Notes: generated from the sequence alone by a model not told the origin. Counted from the first letter of the stretch, positions 1 to 10,119 are shown. The stretch is DNA of 64,000 nt from Candidatus Tokpelaia sp. JSC161 (GCA_003331105.1 QEND01000001.1:1-64000); one strand, 5' to 3'. Numbers and translations are program-made.

Positions 1-654
1 GAAGCGCGGGATCAGACGATTGGTGAGGATGCGATTCGTCAGCTGATAGGTCAGGTTGATGCTTATATACCAACACCTGAGCGTCCGGTAGATCAGCCAT
101 TTTTAATGCCGATTGAAGATGTTTTTTCAATTTCTGGAAGGGGAACGGTTGTTACGGGACGTATTGAGCGTGGTCTTGTAAAAGTAGGAGAAGAAGTAGA
201 GATTATTGGTATTCGTCCAACAACGAAAACAACTGTAACAGGGGTAGAAATGTTTCGTAAGCTTCTGGATCAAGGTGAAGCTGGTGATAATATTGGTGCT
301 TTGCTTCGTGGGATTGAGCGTTCTGGTGTAGAGCGGGGACAAGTTCTTGCTAAACCGGGCACTGTGACTCCTCATACGAAATTTAAGGCAGAGGCTTATA
401 TTTTGACAAAAGAAGAGGGAGGTCGCCATACTCCTTTTTTCACAAATTATAGACCGCAGTTTTACTTTCGTACAACGGATGTCACCGGGATTGTTACACT
501 TCCTGATGGAGTTGAGATGGTGATGCCTGGTGATAACGTTGCAATGGATGTTTCATTGATTGTGCCAATTGCAATGGAAGAGAAACTGCGTTTTGCTATC
601 CGTGAGGGTGGACGTACCGTTGGTGCAGGTATTGTCTCTAAAATTATTGAATAA
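1..654 (+). CDS. tuf: Elongation factor Tu, C-terminal part (5' truncated by window edge)
   Basis: Frame 1 is open from the first base and encodes 217 residues before the stop at 652-654. It covers the end of the GTPase domain, domain 2 ([14 protein letters not shown]) and domain 3, including the tRNA-contacting [21 protein letters not shown] segment region. EF-Tu delivers aminoacyl-tRNA to the ribosomal A site in the cytosol. The first internal ATG is at 106, but the reading frame clearly continues upstream of it. A hairpin-plus-T terminator follows, and the S10 operon begins 71 bases after the stop, the usual rhizobial order. Confidence 0.97.
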   Translation, partial: EARDQTIGEDAIRQLIGQVDAYIPTPERPVDQPFLMPIEDVFSISGRGTVVTGRIERGLVKVGEEVEIIGIRPTTKTTVTGVEMFRKLLDQGEAGDNIGALLRGIERSGVERGQVLAKPGTVTPHTKFKAEAYILTKEEGGRHTPFFTNYRPQFYFRTTDVTGIVTLPDGVEMVMPGDNVAMDVSLIVPIAMEEKLRFAIREGGRTVGAGIVSKIIE

Positions 655-673
655 TCAAGGAAGCGAATTACTT

Positions 674-700
674 GAAAATTCTCTTTTTTGAGAATTTTTT
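674..700 (+). terminator. Rho-independent terminator-like hairpin between tuf and rpsJ
   Basis: A perfect 9-bp stem (AAAATTCTC at 675-683 with GAGAATTTT at 690-698) encloses a six-T loop, and the T run continues to 700. It lies 20 bases after the tuf stop and 25 bases before the rpsJ start codon. It therefore either ends tuf transcripts or attenuates read-through into the S10 operon. Confidence 0.75.
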
Positions 701-725
701 ATTATGGGACAAGGAATAAAAGAGT

Positions 726-1034
726 ATGAACGGTCAAAATATTCGCATTCGCCTTAAAGCGTTTGATCATAGAATCCTTGATGCTTCGACAAGGGAAATC
801 GTTTCGACTGCTAAGCGTACTGGTGCTCATGTGAGAGGTCCGATTCCTTTGCCAACACGGATTGAGAAATTTACAGTAAACCGTTCTCCGCATATTGATA
901 AAAAAAGCAGAGAGCAGTTTGAGATGCGTACGCATAAGCGTCTTCTTGATATTGTTGATCCAACTCCGCAGACTGTTGACGCTCTGATGAAGCTTGATCT
1001 TTCTGCTGGTGTTGATGTTGAGATTAAGCTTTGA
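726..1034 (+). CDS. rpsJ: 30S ribosomal protein S10
   Basis: The 102-residue product has the usual S10 length and begins [16 protein letters not shown]. The loop containing VRGPIPLPT and the [17 protein letters not shown] segment are diagnostic. S10 sits in the head of the 30S subunit and in other bacteria also acts as NusE in antitermination. It opens the S10 operon, with rplC 27 bases downstream. The start is supported by an upstream GGAATAAA stretch and by family length. Confidence 0.97.
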   Translation: MNGQNIRIRLKAFDHRILDASTREIVSTAKRTGAHVRGPIPLPTRIEKFTVNRSPHIDKKSREQFEMRTHKRLLDIVDPTPQTVDALMKLDLSAGVDVEIKL

Positions 1035-1061
1035 GTTAGGGACGAGAAGGAAAGAAAGCCG

Positions 1062-1724
1062 ATGCGTTCAGGTGTAATTGCACAAAAAATTGGTATGACA
1101 CGCATATATAATGATGCTGGTGAGCATATACCTGTTACAGTACTCCACTTAAACAAGTGTCAGGTTGTTGCTCAGCGTACCCTTGATAAGAATGGTTATA
1201 CAGCTGTTCAAGTTGGAGTTGGTTTTGCAAAAAATGTCACCAAACCAATGCGTGGGTATTTTGCTCAAGCTTTAGTCGAGCCGAAGCTAAAACTAGCAGA
1301 GTTTCGTGTCTCTCCAGAAAATTTACTGGATGTTGGTGTTGAAATTACTGTGGAACATTTTTTTTGTGGACAAAAAGTAGATATTACCGGAACTTCAATT
1401 GGTAAAGGCTTTTCCGGTGTTATAAAGCGTCATAATTTTAGTGGCCATCGTGCCTCTCATGGTAATTCAATTACGCACCGTGCACATGGCTCTACTGGTC
1501 AGCGTCAAGATCCTGGGAAGGTATTTAAGGGGAAGAAGATGGCTGGTCATATGGGGAATCTTCGTCGGACCATTCAGAACATTGAGGTTTTATGTACTGA
1601 TATAGAACGTAGTTTTATTTTAGTCCGTGGAGCCGTGCCAGGATATAGGGGTGGATGGATTCTTATTCGTGATGCCGTTAAAGAAACAGGTCGATCGATA
1701 GACGGAATGGAGGTAAAAGAATAA
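1062..1724 (+). CDS. rplC: 50S ribosomal protein L3
   Basis: The protein is 220 residues long and starts [16 protein letters not shown]. The central loop [20 protein letters not shown] followed by [16 protein letters not shown] is the L3 extension reaching the peptidyl-transferase centre, with the glutamine that is usually methylated. The TAA stop shares one base with the rplD start (TAATG), so the two are probably translationally coupled. Confidence 0.97.
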   Translation: MRSGVIAQKIGMTRIYNDAGEHIPVTVLHLNKCQVVAQRTLDKNGYTAVQVGVGFAKNVTKPMRGYFAQALVEPKLKLAEFRVSPENLLDVGVEITVEHFFCGQKVDITGTSIGKGFSGVIKRHNFSGHRASHGNSITHRAHGSTGQRQDPGKVFKGKKMAGHMGNLRRTIQNIEVLCTDIERSFILVRGAVPGYRGGWILIRDAVKETGRSIDGMEVKE

Positions 1725-2344
1725 TGAATCTTATGGTTTATGCCTTAGATGGTAGGGTGATTGGTGAAATTGCTATTTCTGAATCTATATTTTGTCTTGA
1801 ACCCCGTAGGGATTTATTGCAGAGGGTTGTTTCTTGGCAACTTGCGTGCCGTCAGAGAGGGACACATCAGTCGCAGTCGCGTGCAGATGTATCCTGTACG
1901 GGATCTAAGATGTATAAGCAGAAGGGGACAGGTCGTGCGCGTCATTCTTCTTCTTCTGTTCCTCAATTTCGTGGTGGTGGTAAAGCACATGGTCCAGTTT
2001 CCCGGAGTCATGCTTATACTATTCCTAAAAAGGTTCGTGCTCTTGCTTTGCGTCATGCGCTTTCAGTTAAAATGCAGATGAAAAAGCTTATGATTTTAGA
2101 TGCATTTACTCTTAGTGAACCAAAAACGAGACTATTAGTTAATTTTTTTATAGGTCTTAGGCTGAAAAATGCTCTTATGATTGGTGCTAGGGAGATCGAT
2201 TTAAATTTTAGACGTGCAGTTTCTAATATTCCTACAATAGATACGCTTCCTGTACAGGGGGTCAATGTTTATGATATTTTACGGCGTGATAATCTTGTTA
2301 TTTCTAGAGGAGCATTAGAACTTCTAGAGGAGAGATTAAAATGA
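1724..2344 (+). CDS. rplD: 50S ribosomal protein L4
   Basis: This 206-residue protein carries the L4 tunnel-loop signature [20 protein letters not shown] then [11 protein letters not shown]4 lines the exit tunnel, and in other bacteria (E. coli) it regulates its own S10 operon; no L4-type leader was identified here. The start overlaps the rplC stop by one base and the stop overlaps the rplW start (ATGA). The internal stretch around residues 37-58 is somewhat more divergent than in typical rhizobial L4. Confidence 0.96.
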   Translation: MNLMVYALDGRVIGEIAISESIFCLEPRRDLLQRVVSWQLACRQRGTHQSQSRADVSCTGSKMYKQKGTGRARHSSSSVPQFRGGGKAHGPVSRSHAYTIPKKVRALALRHALSVKMQMKKLMILDAFTLSEPKTRLLVNFFIGLRLKNALMIGAREIDLNFRRAVSNIPTIDTLPVQGVNVYDILRRDNLVISRGALELLEERLK

Positions 2345-2637
2345 TAGATATTCGCTTTTATGATGTGATTCTTGATCCAGTCATTACCGAGAAAGCAACT
2401 CTTCTTTCTGAAAAGAATAATCAAATATTTTTTAATGTTGCATTAAAAGTAGGAAAGTCTGAGATTAAAGCTGCAATAGAAAACTTGTTTCATGTGAATG
2501 TGAAGGCAGTGAATACCTGTATTCGAAAAGGGAAAAAGAGACGCTACAAGGGAATATTGGGTCGTCAGAGTGATACTAAAAAAGCAGTTGTTACCTTGTT
2601 GGAAGGTCAATCTATTGATTTTTCTAAGGGGCTGTAG
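2341..2637 (+). CDS. rplW: 50S ribosomal protein L23
   Basis: The 98-residue protein contains [19 protein letters not shown] and the [16 protein letters not shown] loop typical of L23. L23 sits at the tunnel exit, where it docks trigger factor, SRP and the Sec translocon. Its ATG overlaps the rplD TGA (ATGA), which points to coupled translation. Confidence 0.96.
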   Translation: MIDIRFYDVILDPVITEKATLLSEKNNQIFFNVALKVGKSEIKAAIENLFHVNVKAVNTCIRKGKKRRYKGILGRQSDTKKAVVTLLEGQSIDFSKGL

Positions 2638-2660
2638 GTAGGAGAGGTTTGAAGAGAAGT

Positions 2661-3494
2661 ATGACACTTAAGAAGTTTAATCCAATGACACCAGGTCAGC
2701 GTCAGCTTGTCATAGTCGATCGCTCTTCCCTTTATAAGGGAACACCTGTTAAGGTGTTAACACAGGGTCTTTCTTCTCGTGGAGGACGTAATAATTATGG
2801 TAGAATTACTGCTCGCTTTCAGGGAGGTGGATGTAAAAATACTTATCGTTTTATCGATTTTAAGCGTTTGAAACGTAATGTAATAGGGAGAGTTGAACGT
2901 TTTGAATATGATCCCAATCGAACAGCTTTTATTGCACTTATTCGTTACGAAGATGGGGAGTTAAGTTATATTATTGCTCCGCAGCGTTTATCTATTGGTG
3001 ATACGGTTATTTCTGGGATCAATGTAGACATTAAACCGGGCAATGCTCTGCCGCTTAGTTCTATTCCTGTTGGGACTCTTATTCATAATGTGGAAATGAA
3101 ACCTGGAAAAGGAGGGCAGATTGCTCGTTCTGCTGGTTCGTATGCTCAGCTTGTTGGACGTGATCAGGCTATGGCGATTCTTCGTTTAAGTTCAGGGGAA
3201 CAGCGTCTTATTCCAAGTATATGTTTTGCAACAGTTGGAGCTGTATCAAATCCAGATCATGCAAATATTAATGATGCTAAGGCTGGTCGTTCTCGTTGGA
3301 GAGGCAGGCGTCCTCATGTTCGTGGTGTTGCGATGAATCCAGTTGATCATCCGCATGGTGGTGGTGAAGGTCGTACATCTGGTGGTCGTCATCCGGTGTC
3401 ACCATGGGGAACACCTACAAAGGGGAAGCGGACTCGTTCGAATAAGAAAAGTGATAAGTTGATCATGCGTTCACGTCATCAACGTAAGAAGTAA
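2661..3494 (+). CDS. rplB: 50S ribosomal protein L2
   Basis: Starting at ATG 2661 gives 277 residues beginning [16 protein letters not shown], the normal family start and length. An in-frame TTG at 2649 would add four residues, but it sits almost on top of the AGGAGAGG motif and is unlikely. The C-terminal [20 protein letters not shown] contains the conserved histidine region near the peptidyl-transferase centre. L2 is needed for subunit joining. Confidence 0.97.
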   Translation: MTLKKFNPMTPGQRQLVIVDRSSLYKGTPVKVLTQGLSSRGGRNNYGRITARFQGGGCKNTYRFIDFKRLKRNVIGRVERFEYDPNRTAFIALIRYEDGELSYIIAPQRLSIGDTVISGINVDIKPGNALPLSSIPVGTLIHNVEMKPGKGGQIARSAGSYAQLVGRDQAMAILRLSSGEQRLIPSICFATVGAVSNPDHANINDAKAGRSRWRGRRPHVRGVAMNPVDHPHGGGEGRTSGGRHPVSPWGTPTKGKRTRSNKKSDKLIMRSRHQRKK

Positions 3495-3517
3495 AGAAGT
3501 AAAGAAAGGTAGTCTAT

Positions 3518-3796
3518 ATGGCTCGTTCAGTTTGGAAAGGACCGTTTGTTGACGGTTATCTTCTGAAGAAAGCTGAGAAGGTACGCGCAAGCGGACGTAA
3601 TGAGGTTATTAAAATTTGGAGTCGTCGATCGACGATTTTACCACAGTTTGTTGGACTGACTTTCGGTGTTTATAATGGAAACAAGTATATACCTGTTTTT
3701 GTTAGCGAAGAAATGATAGGGCATAAATTTGGTGAGTTTTCTCCAACGCGTACCTATTATGGTCATGGTGCGGATAAGAAGGTGAGAAGGAAGTAA
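3518..3796 (+). CDS. rpsS: 30S ribosomal protein S19
   Basis: The 92-residue product begins [20 protein letters not shown] and ends in a basic tail, as expected for S19. It binds 16S rRNA in the 30S head near the A-site tRNA. A GAAAGG motif precedes the ATG. rplV follows two bases after the stop codon, consistent with one transcript. Confidence 0.97.
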   Translation: MARSVWKGPFVDGYLLKKAEKVRASGRNEVIKIWSRRSTILPQFVGLTFGVYNGNKYIPVFVSEEMIGHKFGEFSPTRTYYGHGADKKVRRK

Positions 3797-3798
3797 CT

Positions 3799-4203
3799 AT
3801 GGGCAAAGCTAAGGCTTCGCGCGGCTTAAAGGATAATGAGGCAATAGCTATTGCTCGTACGATTCGTATTAGTCCTAGAAAACTCAATCTAGTTGCTGCT
3901 ATGATACGTAGGAAAAAGGTTTCGATCGCTTTAGCTGATTTAACTTTTTTGCGTAAGCGTATTGCTTATACTGTAAAAAAGACTTTGCAAGCTGCAATTG
4001 CTAATGCTGAAAATAATCATAATTTGGATGTCGATTCTCTTTTGGTTGCAGAAGCATATGTTGGTAAATCAATGGTAATGAAACGCATGCATGTGCGTGG
4101 TCGTGGTCGTACAAGTCGTATTAAGAGGCCATTTTCACATCTTACTATCATTGTCCGTGATATGATGTTAGAAGAGGAGGCTATTCATGGGTCAAAAAAT
4201 TAA
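3799..4203 (+). CDS. rplV: 50S ribosomal protein L22
   Basis: This 134-residue protein has the L22 core [18 protein letters not shown] and the tunnel hairpin ending [19 protein letters not shown]22 lines the exit tunnel and contacts the macrolide site. The last 17 bases overlap the start of rpsC, so the two are probably translationally coupled. Confidence 0.96.
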   Translation: MGKAKASRGLKDNEAIAIARTIRISPRKLNLVAAMIRRKKVSIALADLTFLRKRIAYTVKKTLQAAIANAENNHNLDVDSLLVAEAYVGKSMVMKRMHVRGRGRTSRIKRPFSHLTIIVRDMMLEEEAIHGSKN

Positions 4204-4891
4204 TCCTATTGGACTTCGTCTTGGAGTGAATCGTACTTGGAGTTCACGTTGGTATGCAAACACGGGTGAATACGGTAAGTTGTTGCATGAGGATATTGTT
4301 ATTCGTAATTATTTGATGAAAGAATTAAAGCAGGCTGGTGTTGCAAAAGTTGTGATTGAGCGTCCGCATAAGAGATGTCGCGTGACAATTCATTCAGCTC
4401 GTCCTGGATTAATTATTGGTAAAAAAGGGGCTGATATTGAGCGTTTACGCGGTAAGCTTGCAGCTATGACTGATGTTGAGACATCTCTTAACATTATTGA
4501 GGTTCGTAAACCTGAAATTGATGCTGTTTTAATTGCTCAGTCTATTGCTCAACAGCTTGAACGTAGGGTTGCTTTTCGTCGAGCTATGAAGCGTGCTGTT
4601 CAGGCTGCTATTCGTATTGGTGCTGAAGGTATTCGTATTAATTGCTCAGGTCGTTTAGGTGGAGCTGAAATTGCTCGTATGGAATGGTATAGAGAAGGAA
4701 GAGTTCCTCTTCATACTTTACGTGCTGACGTAGATTATGCTGTGTCAGAAGCTATGACGGCTTACGGTATTTGTGGGGTCAAGGTTTGGGTTTTTAAGGG
4801 TGAGATTCTTGAACATGATCCGATGGCTTCTGAGCGTTCTGCATTAGAAGGCGAGCCTGGGACATCAAGTCGTCGTAGGGAACATCAGTAG
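4187..4891 (+). CDS. rpsC: 30S ribosomal protein S3
   Basis: A 234-residue protein starting [18 protein letters not shown]. It contains a type II KH domain around the [14 protein letters not shown] motif and the C-terminal [20 protein letters not shown] block. S3 forms part of the mRNA entry channel and ribosomal helicase. An AGAGGAGG Shine-Dalgarno lies inside the overlapping rplV gene just before this ATG. Confidence 0.97.
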   Translation: MGQKINPIGLRLGVNRTWSSRWYANTGEYGKLLHEDIVIRNYLMKELKQAGVAKVVIERPHKRCRVTIHSARPGLIIGKKGADIERLRGKLAAMTDVETSLNIIEVRKPEIDAVLIAQSIAQQLERRVAFRRAMKRAVQAAIRIGAEGIRINCSGRLGGAEIARMEWYREGRVPLHTLRADVDYAVSEAMTAYGICGVKVWVFKGEILEHDPMASERSALEGEPGTSSRRREHQ

Positions 4892-4911
4892 ATATTCTGG
4901 AGTATAGGATA

Positions 4912-5325
4912 ATGTTGCAGCCTAAGCGCACAAAGTTTCGTAAACAATTCAAGGGCCGTATTCACGGAACTGCGAAAGGTGGAACTGGACTGAATTTTGG
5001 GGCTTTTGGTTTAAAGGCTCTTGAGCCAGAACGTATAACTGCACGTCAAATTGAAGCAGCCCGTCGTGCTATTACTCGTCATATGAAGCGTACAGGGAGA
5101 GTTTGGATTCGTGTTTTTCCGGATATACCGGTAACGGCTAAGCCAACAGAAGTTCGGATGGGAAAGGGTAAAGGGAGTGTTGACCACTGGGCTGTTCGTG
5201 TTGCTCCAGGTCGTATCATGTTTGAGCTGGATGGTGTATCTGAAGATATAGCACGAGAAGCTCTTCGTCTTGGCTCGGCCAAGCTTCCGATTAAGACACG
5301 TTTTATACAACGGATAGCTGAGTAG
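4912..5325 (+). CDS. rplP: 50S ribosomal protein L16
   Basis: The 137-residue sequence begins [19 protein letters not shown] and contains [19 protein letters not shown] and the [16 protein letters not shown] loop. These are invariant L16 features. L16 contacts the A-site tRNA elbow and organises the peptidyl-transferase centre. Length and order (rpsC-rplP-rpmC) are standard. Confidence 0.97.
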   Translation: MLQPKRTKFRKQFKGRIHGTAKGGTGLNFGAFGLKALEPERITARQIEAARRAITRHMKRTGRVWIRVFPDIPVTAKPTEVRMGKGKGSVDHWAVRVAPGRIMFELDGVSEDIAREALRLGSAKLPIKTRFIQRIAE

Positions 5326-5338
5326 AAAGGGTTATTTG

Positions 5339-5527
5339 ATGAAGGCGATTGATATCCGTGTGAAAACACAAGATGAATTGGATAAGGAGTTAGCTCTTTT
5401 GAAAAAAGAGCAGTTTAATTTGCGTTTTCAGAGAGCGATGAGTCAATTAGAAAGAACTGCACGTGTCAAAGAAGTACGGCGTGATATTGCAAGGATTAAA
5501 ACAATTATTCGCGAAAATGCGAAGTGA
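5339..5527 (+). CDS. rpmC: 50S ribosomal protein L29
   Basis: ATG 5339 gives a 62-residue protein, [18 protein letters not shown]. An in-frame TTG three bases upstream is not needed. The helix ending [20 protein letters not shown] is the L29 signature. L29 sits beside L23 at the tunnel exit. An AAAGGG motif lies 8-13 bases before the ATG. Confidence 0.95.
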   Translation: MKAIDIRVKTQDELDKELALLKKEQFNLRFQRAMSQLERTARVKEVRRDIARIKTIIRENAK

Positions 5528-5550
5528 ATTTATGTGGGATAAGGAAAAAC

Positions 5551-5778
5551 ATGCCGAAAAGAATTTTACAGGGTGTTGTTGTGAGTGATAAATCTAGCAA
5601 GACTATTGTTGTTAAGGTTGAGCGTCGTTATTCGCATAAACTTCTTCAAAAAACGATTCGTCAATCAAAGAAATATAAAGCACATGATGAAAAGAATCAG
5701 TTTAAGATTGGTGATAGAGTGACGATTCGTGAATCTGCCCCTTTTTCTAAGAGTAAGTGCTGGGTTGTTCTTTCTTAA
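5551..5778 (+). CDS. rpsQ: 30S ribosomal protein S17
   Basis: The start is placed at ATG 5551 ([20 protein letters not shown]), giving 75 residues. A longer in-frame GTG start at 5524 would overlap rpmC and add nine residues without homology. The [20 protein letters not shown] stretch is the S17 rRNA-binding core, and the OB-fold end reads [16 protein letters not shown]. An AAGGAAAAA motif precedes the ATG. Confidence 0.95.
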   Translation: MPKRILQGVVVSDKSSKTIVVKVERRYSHKLLQKTIRQSKKYKAHDEKNQFKIGDRVTIRESAPFSKSKCWVVLS

Positions 5779-5796
5779 GTGTGGGGGACTAAAATA

Positions 5797-5844
5797 ATGT
5801 CGGTGGTTAAGGTGTTGATTTTTAGAAAAGGCAATAAGCAATGA
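5797..5844 (+). CDS. Putative 15-codon leader ORF upstream of rplN
   Basis: This short reading frame, [15 protein letters not shown], has a good Shine-Dalgarno (GGGGGA about nine bases before its ATG). It ends in a TGA that overlaps the rplN ATG as ATGA. It fills almost all of the otherwise unexplained rpsQ-rplN gap. The arrangement is seen directly in the sequence. Whether it is translated, and whether it couples translation into rplN, is inference. Confidence 0.35.
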   Translation: MSVVKVLIFRKGNKQ

Positions 5845-6209
5845 TTCAGATGCAAACAAAACTCAACGTTGCGGATAATTCTGGGGCTCGTTGTGTCATG
5901 TGCATCAAGGTGCTAGGTGGTTCTAAAAGGAAGTATGCTTCTATAGGTGATATTATTGTCATTGCTGTTAAGGATGCTATTCCACGCGCTCGTGTAAAAA
6001 AAGGTGATGTCATGAAAGCGGTCGTGGTTCGTACGGCTAAAGGGGTCTCTCGTTCTGATGGTAGTATTCTTCGTTTTGATAACAACGCAGCGGTTCTGAT
6101 CGATAATAAAAGAGAACCAATTGGTACACGTATTTTTGGGCCTGTTCCGCGTGAATTAAGATGGAGAAATCACATGAAAATTATTTCTCTGGCTCCTGAA
6201 GTATTATAA
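5841..6209 (+). CDS. rplN: 50S ribosomal protein L14
   Basis: A 122-residue protein beginning [20 protein letters not shown]. It includes the [17 protein letters not shown] and [13 protein letters not shown] motifs that identify L14. L14 makes an intersubunit bridge with 16S rRNA. Its start codon overlaps the stop of a 15-codon upstream reading frame. Confidence 0.97.
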   Translation: MIQMQTKLNVADNSGARCVMCIKVLGGSKRKYASIGDIIVIAVKDAIPRARVKKGDVMKAVVVRTAKGVSRSDGSILRFDNNAAVLIDNKREPIGTRIFGPVPRELRWRNHMKIISLAPEVL

Positions 6210-6223
6210 AGGATGCATCAGAA

Positions 6224-6538
6224 ATGCAGAAAATTCGTAAAGGTGATACAGTTTTTGTACTCAGCGGGAGAGAACATGGTCGTAGTGGTGTCGTTATTCA
6301 GGTTAATAATAAGGCAAAGACCGCTTTGGTCGGCGGTCTGAATATGATGAAACGTCATCAACGTCAAACGCAAAATAGAGAAGGCGGAATTATTAGTAAA
6401 GAAGCTCCTATTCATTTGTCTAATTTAGCTATATCGGATCCTAAGGATGGTAAGCCTACTCGTGTTTCATTTCGGATTGAAGAGGATGGCAAGAAGGTTC
6501 GTATAGCTAGACGGTCTGGAGAATTAATTGATGGTTGA
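6224..6538 (+). CDS. rplX: 50S ribosomal protein L24
   Basis: The 104-residue product contains a KOW motif ([19 protein letters not shown]) and the [20 protein letters not shown] segment typical of L24, an early 50S assembly initiator. Its end overlaps the rplE start by eight bases, indicating coupling. Confidence 0.96.
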   Translation: MQKIRKGDTVFVLSGREHGRSGVVIQVNNKAKTALVGGLNMMKRHQRQTQNREGGIISKEAPIHLSNLAISDPKDGKPTRVSFRIEEDGKKVRIARRSGELIDG

Positions 6539-7088
6539 AGCAAAGATTAAACCACGTTTGAAGAAGTATTATCAGGATGTTGTCTCTCAGTTGTTAGTTA
6601 AGAAGTTTCTTTATAAAAATCCTATGCAGATTCCCTATGTTGATAAGGTTATTATTAATATGGGTATTGGTGAAGCAACGACTGATTCTAAAAAACCGGA
6701 TCATGCAGCATTAGATTTAGCCATGATTGCTGGTCAGAAACCTATTATAACTCGGGCACGTCGTTCCGTTGCAAGTTTTAAGGTGCGTGAAGGAATGCCT
6801 CTGGGTGTAAAAGTTACTTTGCGTAAGGATCGGATGTACGAGTTTCTGGATCGTTTAGTTACGATTGCGTTACCGCGAGTTCGTGATTTTCGCGGGCTTA
6901 ATCCAAAAAGCTTTGATGGTTATGGAAATTTTGCTATGGGTCTTAAGGAGCATATTGTATTTCCGGAGATCAATTATGATAAAGTTGATCAGATTTGGGG
7001 TATGGATATCATCGTTTGCACTACGGCAAAAACAGACGATGAGGCGCGTGAGTTATTGCGTGCTTTTAATTTTCCTTTTTATGCATAA
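6531..7088 (+). CDS. rplE: 50S ribosomal protein L5
   Basis: From ATG 6531 the protein has 185 residues ([16 protein letters not shown]), matching rhizobial L5; an in-frame TTG at 6528 is less likely. Family motifs include [49 protein letters not shown] and the C-terminal [15 protein letters not shown]5 binds 5S rRNA and contacts the P-site tRNA. Confidence 0.97.
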   Translation: MVEAKIKPRLKKYYQDVVSQLLVKKFLYKNPMQIPYVDKVIINMGIGEATTDSKKPDHAALDLAMIAGQKPIITRARRSVASFKVREGMPLGVKVTLRKDRMYEFLDRLVTIALPRVRDFRGLNPKSFDGYGNFAMGLKEHIVFPEINYDKVDQIWGMDIIVCTTAKTDDEARELLRAFNFPFYA

Positions 7089-7103
7089 AAATGAGGTGTA
7101 GAG

Positions 7104-7409
7104 ATGGCAAAAACGAGTGCCGTAGAAAAAAATAAGTGCCGTAAAGAGGTTGTTAAGAGGTATTCTAGTCGCCGTTATGCTTTAAAAACAATTATTATGA
7201 ATCGGTCATTATCCTTAGAGGAGCGTTTTAATGCGTCAATTCGTTTAGCTCAATTGCCACGAAATTCATCTAAGGTTCGAATTCGTAATCGGTGTGAAGT
7301 GAGCGGACGTTCCCGTGCTTACTACCGTAAATTGAAGATGTCACGTATTGCTTTACGCGAGCTTGGTTCACTCGGATGCATTCCGGGTTTAGTGAAATCT
7401 AGTTGGTAA
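7104..7409 (+). CDS. rpsN: 30S ribosomal protein S14 (zinc-free long form)
   Basis: The 101-residue protein begins [20 protein letters not shown] and has [20 protein letters not shown] near the C terminus. It lacks the CxxC...CxxC zinc ribbon of the short form. S14 is a late-assembling 30S head protein. A GAGGTGTAGAG sequence supplies the ribosome-binding site. Confidence 0.96.
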   Translation: MAKTSAVEKNKCRKEVVKRYSSRRYALKTIIMNRSLSLEERFNASIRLAQLPRNSSKVRIRNRCEVSGRSRAYYRKLKMSRIALRELGSLGCIPGLVKSSW

Positions 7410-7424
7410 GAGGAGAATAGAGGT

Positions 7425-7823
7425 ATGTCTATGTCGGATCCTCTTGGAGATATGCTAACACGTATCAGGAATGCTATTGGGCGTCGAAAAATGAGAGTTG
7501 TTATACCTGCATCAAATCTTCGTTGTCGTGTTTTAGATGTTCTTCGTTCGGAAGGTTATATTCGTGCTTTTAGTCATGTCGATTTTCATAATGGTCAATC
7601 TGATATTGATATTGAACTGAAATATCGCGATGGATCGTCTGTTATTCGAGAAATTTCCCGTATATCCAGGCCAGGAAGACGTGTGTATGTTTCTGTAAGA
7701 TCTATTCCTTATATCGCAAATGGGTTGGGTATTTCAGTGTTATCAACTTCAAAGGGTATCCTTGCTGATCATGAGGCACGTGAAAAAAATGTAGGGGGTG
7801 AGTTGCTTTGTCGCATTTTCTAA
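7425..7823 (+). CDS. rpsH: 30S ribosomal protein S8
   Basis: A 132-residue protein with MSDPLGDMLTRIRNAIGRRK at the start and STSKGILADHEAREKNVGGE at the end, both S8 signatures. A second in-frame ATG at 7431 could be the true start; the upstream GAGGAGAATAGAGG allows either. S8 binds the 16S central domain, and in E. coli it represses the spc operon; no leader site was identified here. Confidence 0.96.
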   Translation: MSMSDPLGDMLTRIRNAIGRRKMRVVIPASNLRCRVLDVLRSEGYIRAFSHVDFHNGQSDIDIELKYRDGSSVIREISRISRPGRRVYVSVRSIPYIANGLGISVLSTSKGILADHEAREKNVGGELLCRIF

Positions 7824-7866
7824 TACGCCTTAATCAGATCAGGAAAGATAGAAAGACAGGGTGAAT

Positions 7867-8400
7867 ATGTCTCGTATTGGAAAAAAGCCAATTCTGATTC
7901 CTGTAGGGGTCACAGCTACAGTTGAAGGGCAGAAGGTTACGGTAAAAGGGATTAAAGGGGAATTAAGCTTTCTTCTGAGTGATCAGCTTTTAGTAAAGCT
8001 TGAAGATAGTCTTCTGACAGTCATGCTGGATAATAAATCAAAGGAAGCGCGTTCGAGATGGGGGATGTCGCGTACTATGATTGCAAATATAATTATTGGT
8101 GTAAAAGATGGTTTTGAGAAAAGGTTAGAAGTGAATGGTGTTGGTTATCGTGCTGCTATGCAGGGTAAGGATTTACAATTATCCTTAGGATATAGTTATG
8201 ATGTCCTCTACGAGGTTCCATATGGAATTAGTGTGAGCGTGCCAAAGCCAACTGAGATTCTTGTTTCTGGGATTGATCGGCAGAAGGTTGGGCAAGTTGC
8301 TGCAGAAATTCGCGAATATCGTAGTCCTGAACCTTATAAGGGTAAGGGGATTAAATATGTAGGCGAGTATATCGTTCATAAAGAAGGTAAGAAAAAATAG
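7867..8400 (+). CDS. rplF: 50S ribosomal protein L6
   Basis: ATG 7867 ([20 protein letters not shown]) gives 177 residues, the family length. A GTG at 7861 is in frame but adds only two residues. The protein has the duplicated L6 fold with [20 protein letters not shown] and the C-terminal [18 protein letters not shown] block. L6 lies near the factor-binding site. Confidence 0.96.
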   Translation: MSRIGKKPILIPVGVTATVEGQKVTVKGIKGELSFLLSDQLLVKLEDSLLTVMLDNKSKEARSRWGMSRTMIANIIIGVKDGFEKRLEVNGVGYRAAMQGKDLQLSLGYSYDVLYEVPYGISVSVPKPTEILVSGIDRQKVGQVAAEIREYRSPEPYKGKGIKYVGEYIVHKEGKKK

Positions 8401-8414
8401 GGAGTCTTTGCCTT

Positions 8415-8768
8415 ATGGCTTCGCGAAAAAAAAAAATGTTTCGCGCTATGCGCGTTCGTCGTCGGATTAAGATACGGGCTAATGGTCGATTAAGATTAAG
8501 TGTGTATCGTTCTAATAAAAATATTTATGCTCAGATTATTGATGATATGCGTGGGTATACACTTGTATCTGCATCAACGCTTGATCCCTCTTTGAAGAGT
8601 TTCTTGAGCCGTGGGTCTGCAGCAGCGAGCCTTGTTGGAAAATTAGTTGCTGAGCGTGCAATGAGTCTTGGTATCAAAGATGTTGTTTTTGATAGAGGAG
8701 CGTATATTTATCATGGTCGTATTAGAGCATTAGCCGAAGCTGCTCGTACAGGTGGTTTAATTTTTTAA
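8415..8768 (+). CDS. rplR: 50S ribosomal protein L18
   Basis: The 117-residue protein has [20 protein letters not shown] and the C-terminal [21 protein letters not shown], both L18 signatures. L18 binds 5S rRNA with L5. The 84-base gap before rpsE contains a short hairpin (CAGCT at 8801-8805 pairing with AGCTG at 8810-8814) of unknown role. Confidence 0.96.
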   Translation: MASRKKKMFRAMRVRRRIKIRANGRLRLSVYRSNKNIYAQIIDDMRGYTLVSASTLDPSLKSFLSRGSAAASLVGKLVAERAMSLGIKDVVFDRGAYIYHGRIRALAEAARTGGLIF

Positions 8769-8852
8769 AAAAAATGTTATATGCGGCATTTTTAGGATGT
8801 CAGCTGTTTAGCTGTTAGTAATTCGTGCTGACGGGAAAAAAAGGAATGAGGA

Positions 8853-9404
8853 ATGGCACAGAGAGAACGGAATCGAGAACGAGATGGTCGTGAGAATGAT
8901 TTTGTTGATAAGCTCGTTCATATTAATCGCGTCGCTAAAGTTGTTAAGGGGGGTCGTCGTTTCGGTTTTGCGGCTCTCGTTGTTGTTGGAGATCAAAGAG
9001 GTAGGGTAGGGTTTGGTCACGGAAAGGCTCGTGAAGTTCCTGAGGCTATACGGAAGGCAACAGAGTCAGCAAGGCATAAAATGCTTTATGTTCCATTGCG
9101 TTCCGGGCGGACTCTTCATCATGATATAGAGGGGTATCATGGAGCAGGTCATGTTATTTTGCGATCTGCTGTTCCTGGAACGGGTATTATTGCTGGTGGA
9201 CCAATGCGTGCTGTTTTAGAGACTTTAGGAATGCAGGATGTCGTAGGAAAATCTCTTGGGTCATCAAATCCTTATAATATGGTTCGGGCAACATTTGATG
9301 CTTTGAGACGTCAAATTCATCCAAAAGATATTGCTGCTCAGCGTGGAATAAAGTATTCAACATTACAGAATTATCGCCAGCGCTTGTTCCTTGTAGAAGA
9401 ATAA
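8853..9404 (+). CDS. rpsE: 30S ribosomal protein S5
   Basis: A 183-residue protein with the double-stranded RNA-binding segment [20 protein letters not shown] and the [18 protein letters not shown] block. S5 contributes to decoding fidelity. The start follows a GGAATGAGGA ribosome-binding region, and length is normal. Confidence 0.96.
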   Translation: MAQRERNRERDGRENDFVDKLVHINRVAKVVKGGRRFGFAALVVVGDQRGRVGFGHGKAREVPEAIRKATESARHKMLYVPLRSGRTLHHDIEGYHGAGHVILRSAVPGTGIIAGGPMRAVLETLGMQDVVGKSLGSSNPYNMVRATFDALRRQIHPKDIAAQRGIKYSTLQNYRQRLFLVEE

Positions 9405-9430
9405 TAGTTTTTTCGGTAAGAATGATGGGG

Positions 9431-9652
9431 ATGATCAGAAAAAAGTGGGAATATAATGAGATGCTTATAGTAGAACAAGTTGCGAGTTCAATCCGTTGTC
9501 CTTCTATTCAGCGTGCGACCTTAATTGGTCTCGGACTGAATAAGATGCATCGCCGTAGAAGATTACAGGATACTCCTTCTATTCGTGGTTTGATTAAGAA
9601 AGTTCGTCATCTTGTGTCTGTTATAGATGTAAAATCATCGAGAGGTAATTAA
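9431..9652 (+). CDS. rpmD: 50S ribosomal protein L30
   Basis: The core [20 protein letters not shown] followed by [18 protein letters not shown] identifies L30. In-frame ATGs occur at 9422, 9425, 9431 and 9461, so the start is uncertain. 9431 (73 residues) leaves about ten residues ahead of the VEQ core, as in other rhizobia. The TAA stop shares a base with the rplO ATG. Confidence 0.9.
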   Translation: MIRKKWEYNEMLIVEQVASSIRCPSIQRATLIGLGLNKMHRRRRLQDTPSIRGLIKKVRHLVSVIDVKSSRGN

Positions 9653-10119
9653 TGAGATTGAATGAGTTATGTGATTTATATGCTTTGAAGAAGGCCCGTA
9701 AGCGTATTGGAAGGGGAATTGGCTCAGGACGTGGAAAAACAGCAGGGCGTGGTGTTAAAGGGCAAAAATCTCGTTCTGGGGTTTCTATTCATGGTTTTGA
9801 AGGTGGGCAAATGCCGATTTATCGGCGTTTACCCAAGCGTGGTTTTAATAATATATTTGCAAAGTCTTTTAGTATTGTATCCTTAGGCCGCGTTCAGGCT
9901 GCGATTGAATCAGGGAAATTAGATAGTAAAGAAATTGTAACAGGGGAATTATTGAGACTTTCAGGGGTTATTCGGCGGGTAAAGGATGGGGTTCGTCTTT
10001 TGTCTGATGGAGAGTTGAAAACTAAGGTTATTTTTAATATTTCTGGTGCGTCGAAGACAGCTGTTGTTAAGGTTGAAAAGTTAGGAGGGTCTGTTTCCTT
10101 TCTCTCTTCCGAAGTATAG
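9652..10119 (+). CDS. rplO: 50S ribosomal protein L15
   Basis: The 155-residue protein has the glycine/arginine-rich N terminus RIGRGIGSGRGKTAGRGVKG and the FEGGQMPIYRRLPKRGF segment. L15 is a late-assembling 50S protein. Its start overlaps the rpmD stop, and a 112-base gap separates it from secY. Confidence 0.96.
   Translation: MRLNELCDLYALKKARKRIGRGIGSGRGKTAGRGVKGQKSRSGVSIHGFEGGQMPIYRRLPKRGFNNIFAKSFSIVSLGRVQAAIESGKLDSKEIVTGELLRLSGVIRRVKDGVRLLSDGELKTKVIFNISGASKTAVVKVEKLGGSVSFLSSEV

Noticed and set aside
1761-2081. 106-codon + frame overlapping rplD
   Set aside because: Lies wholly inside rplD in another frame; its long V/L/F runs come from frame-shifted r-protein codons.
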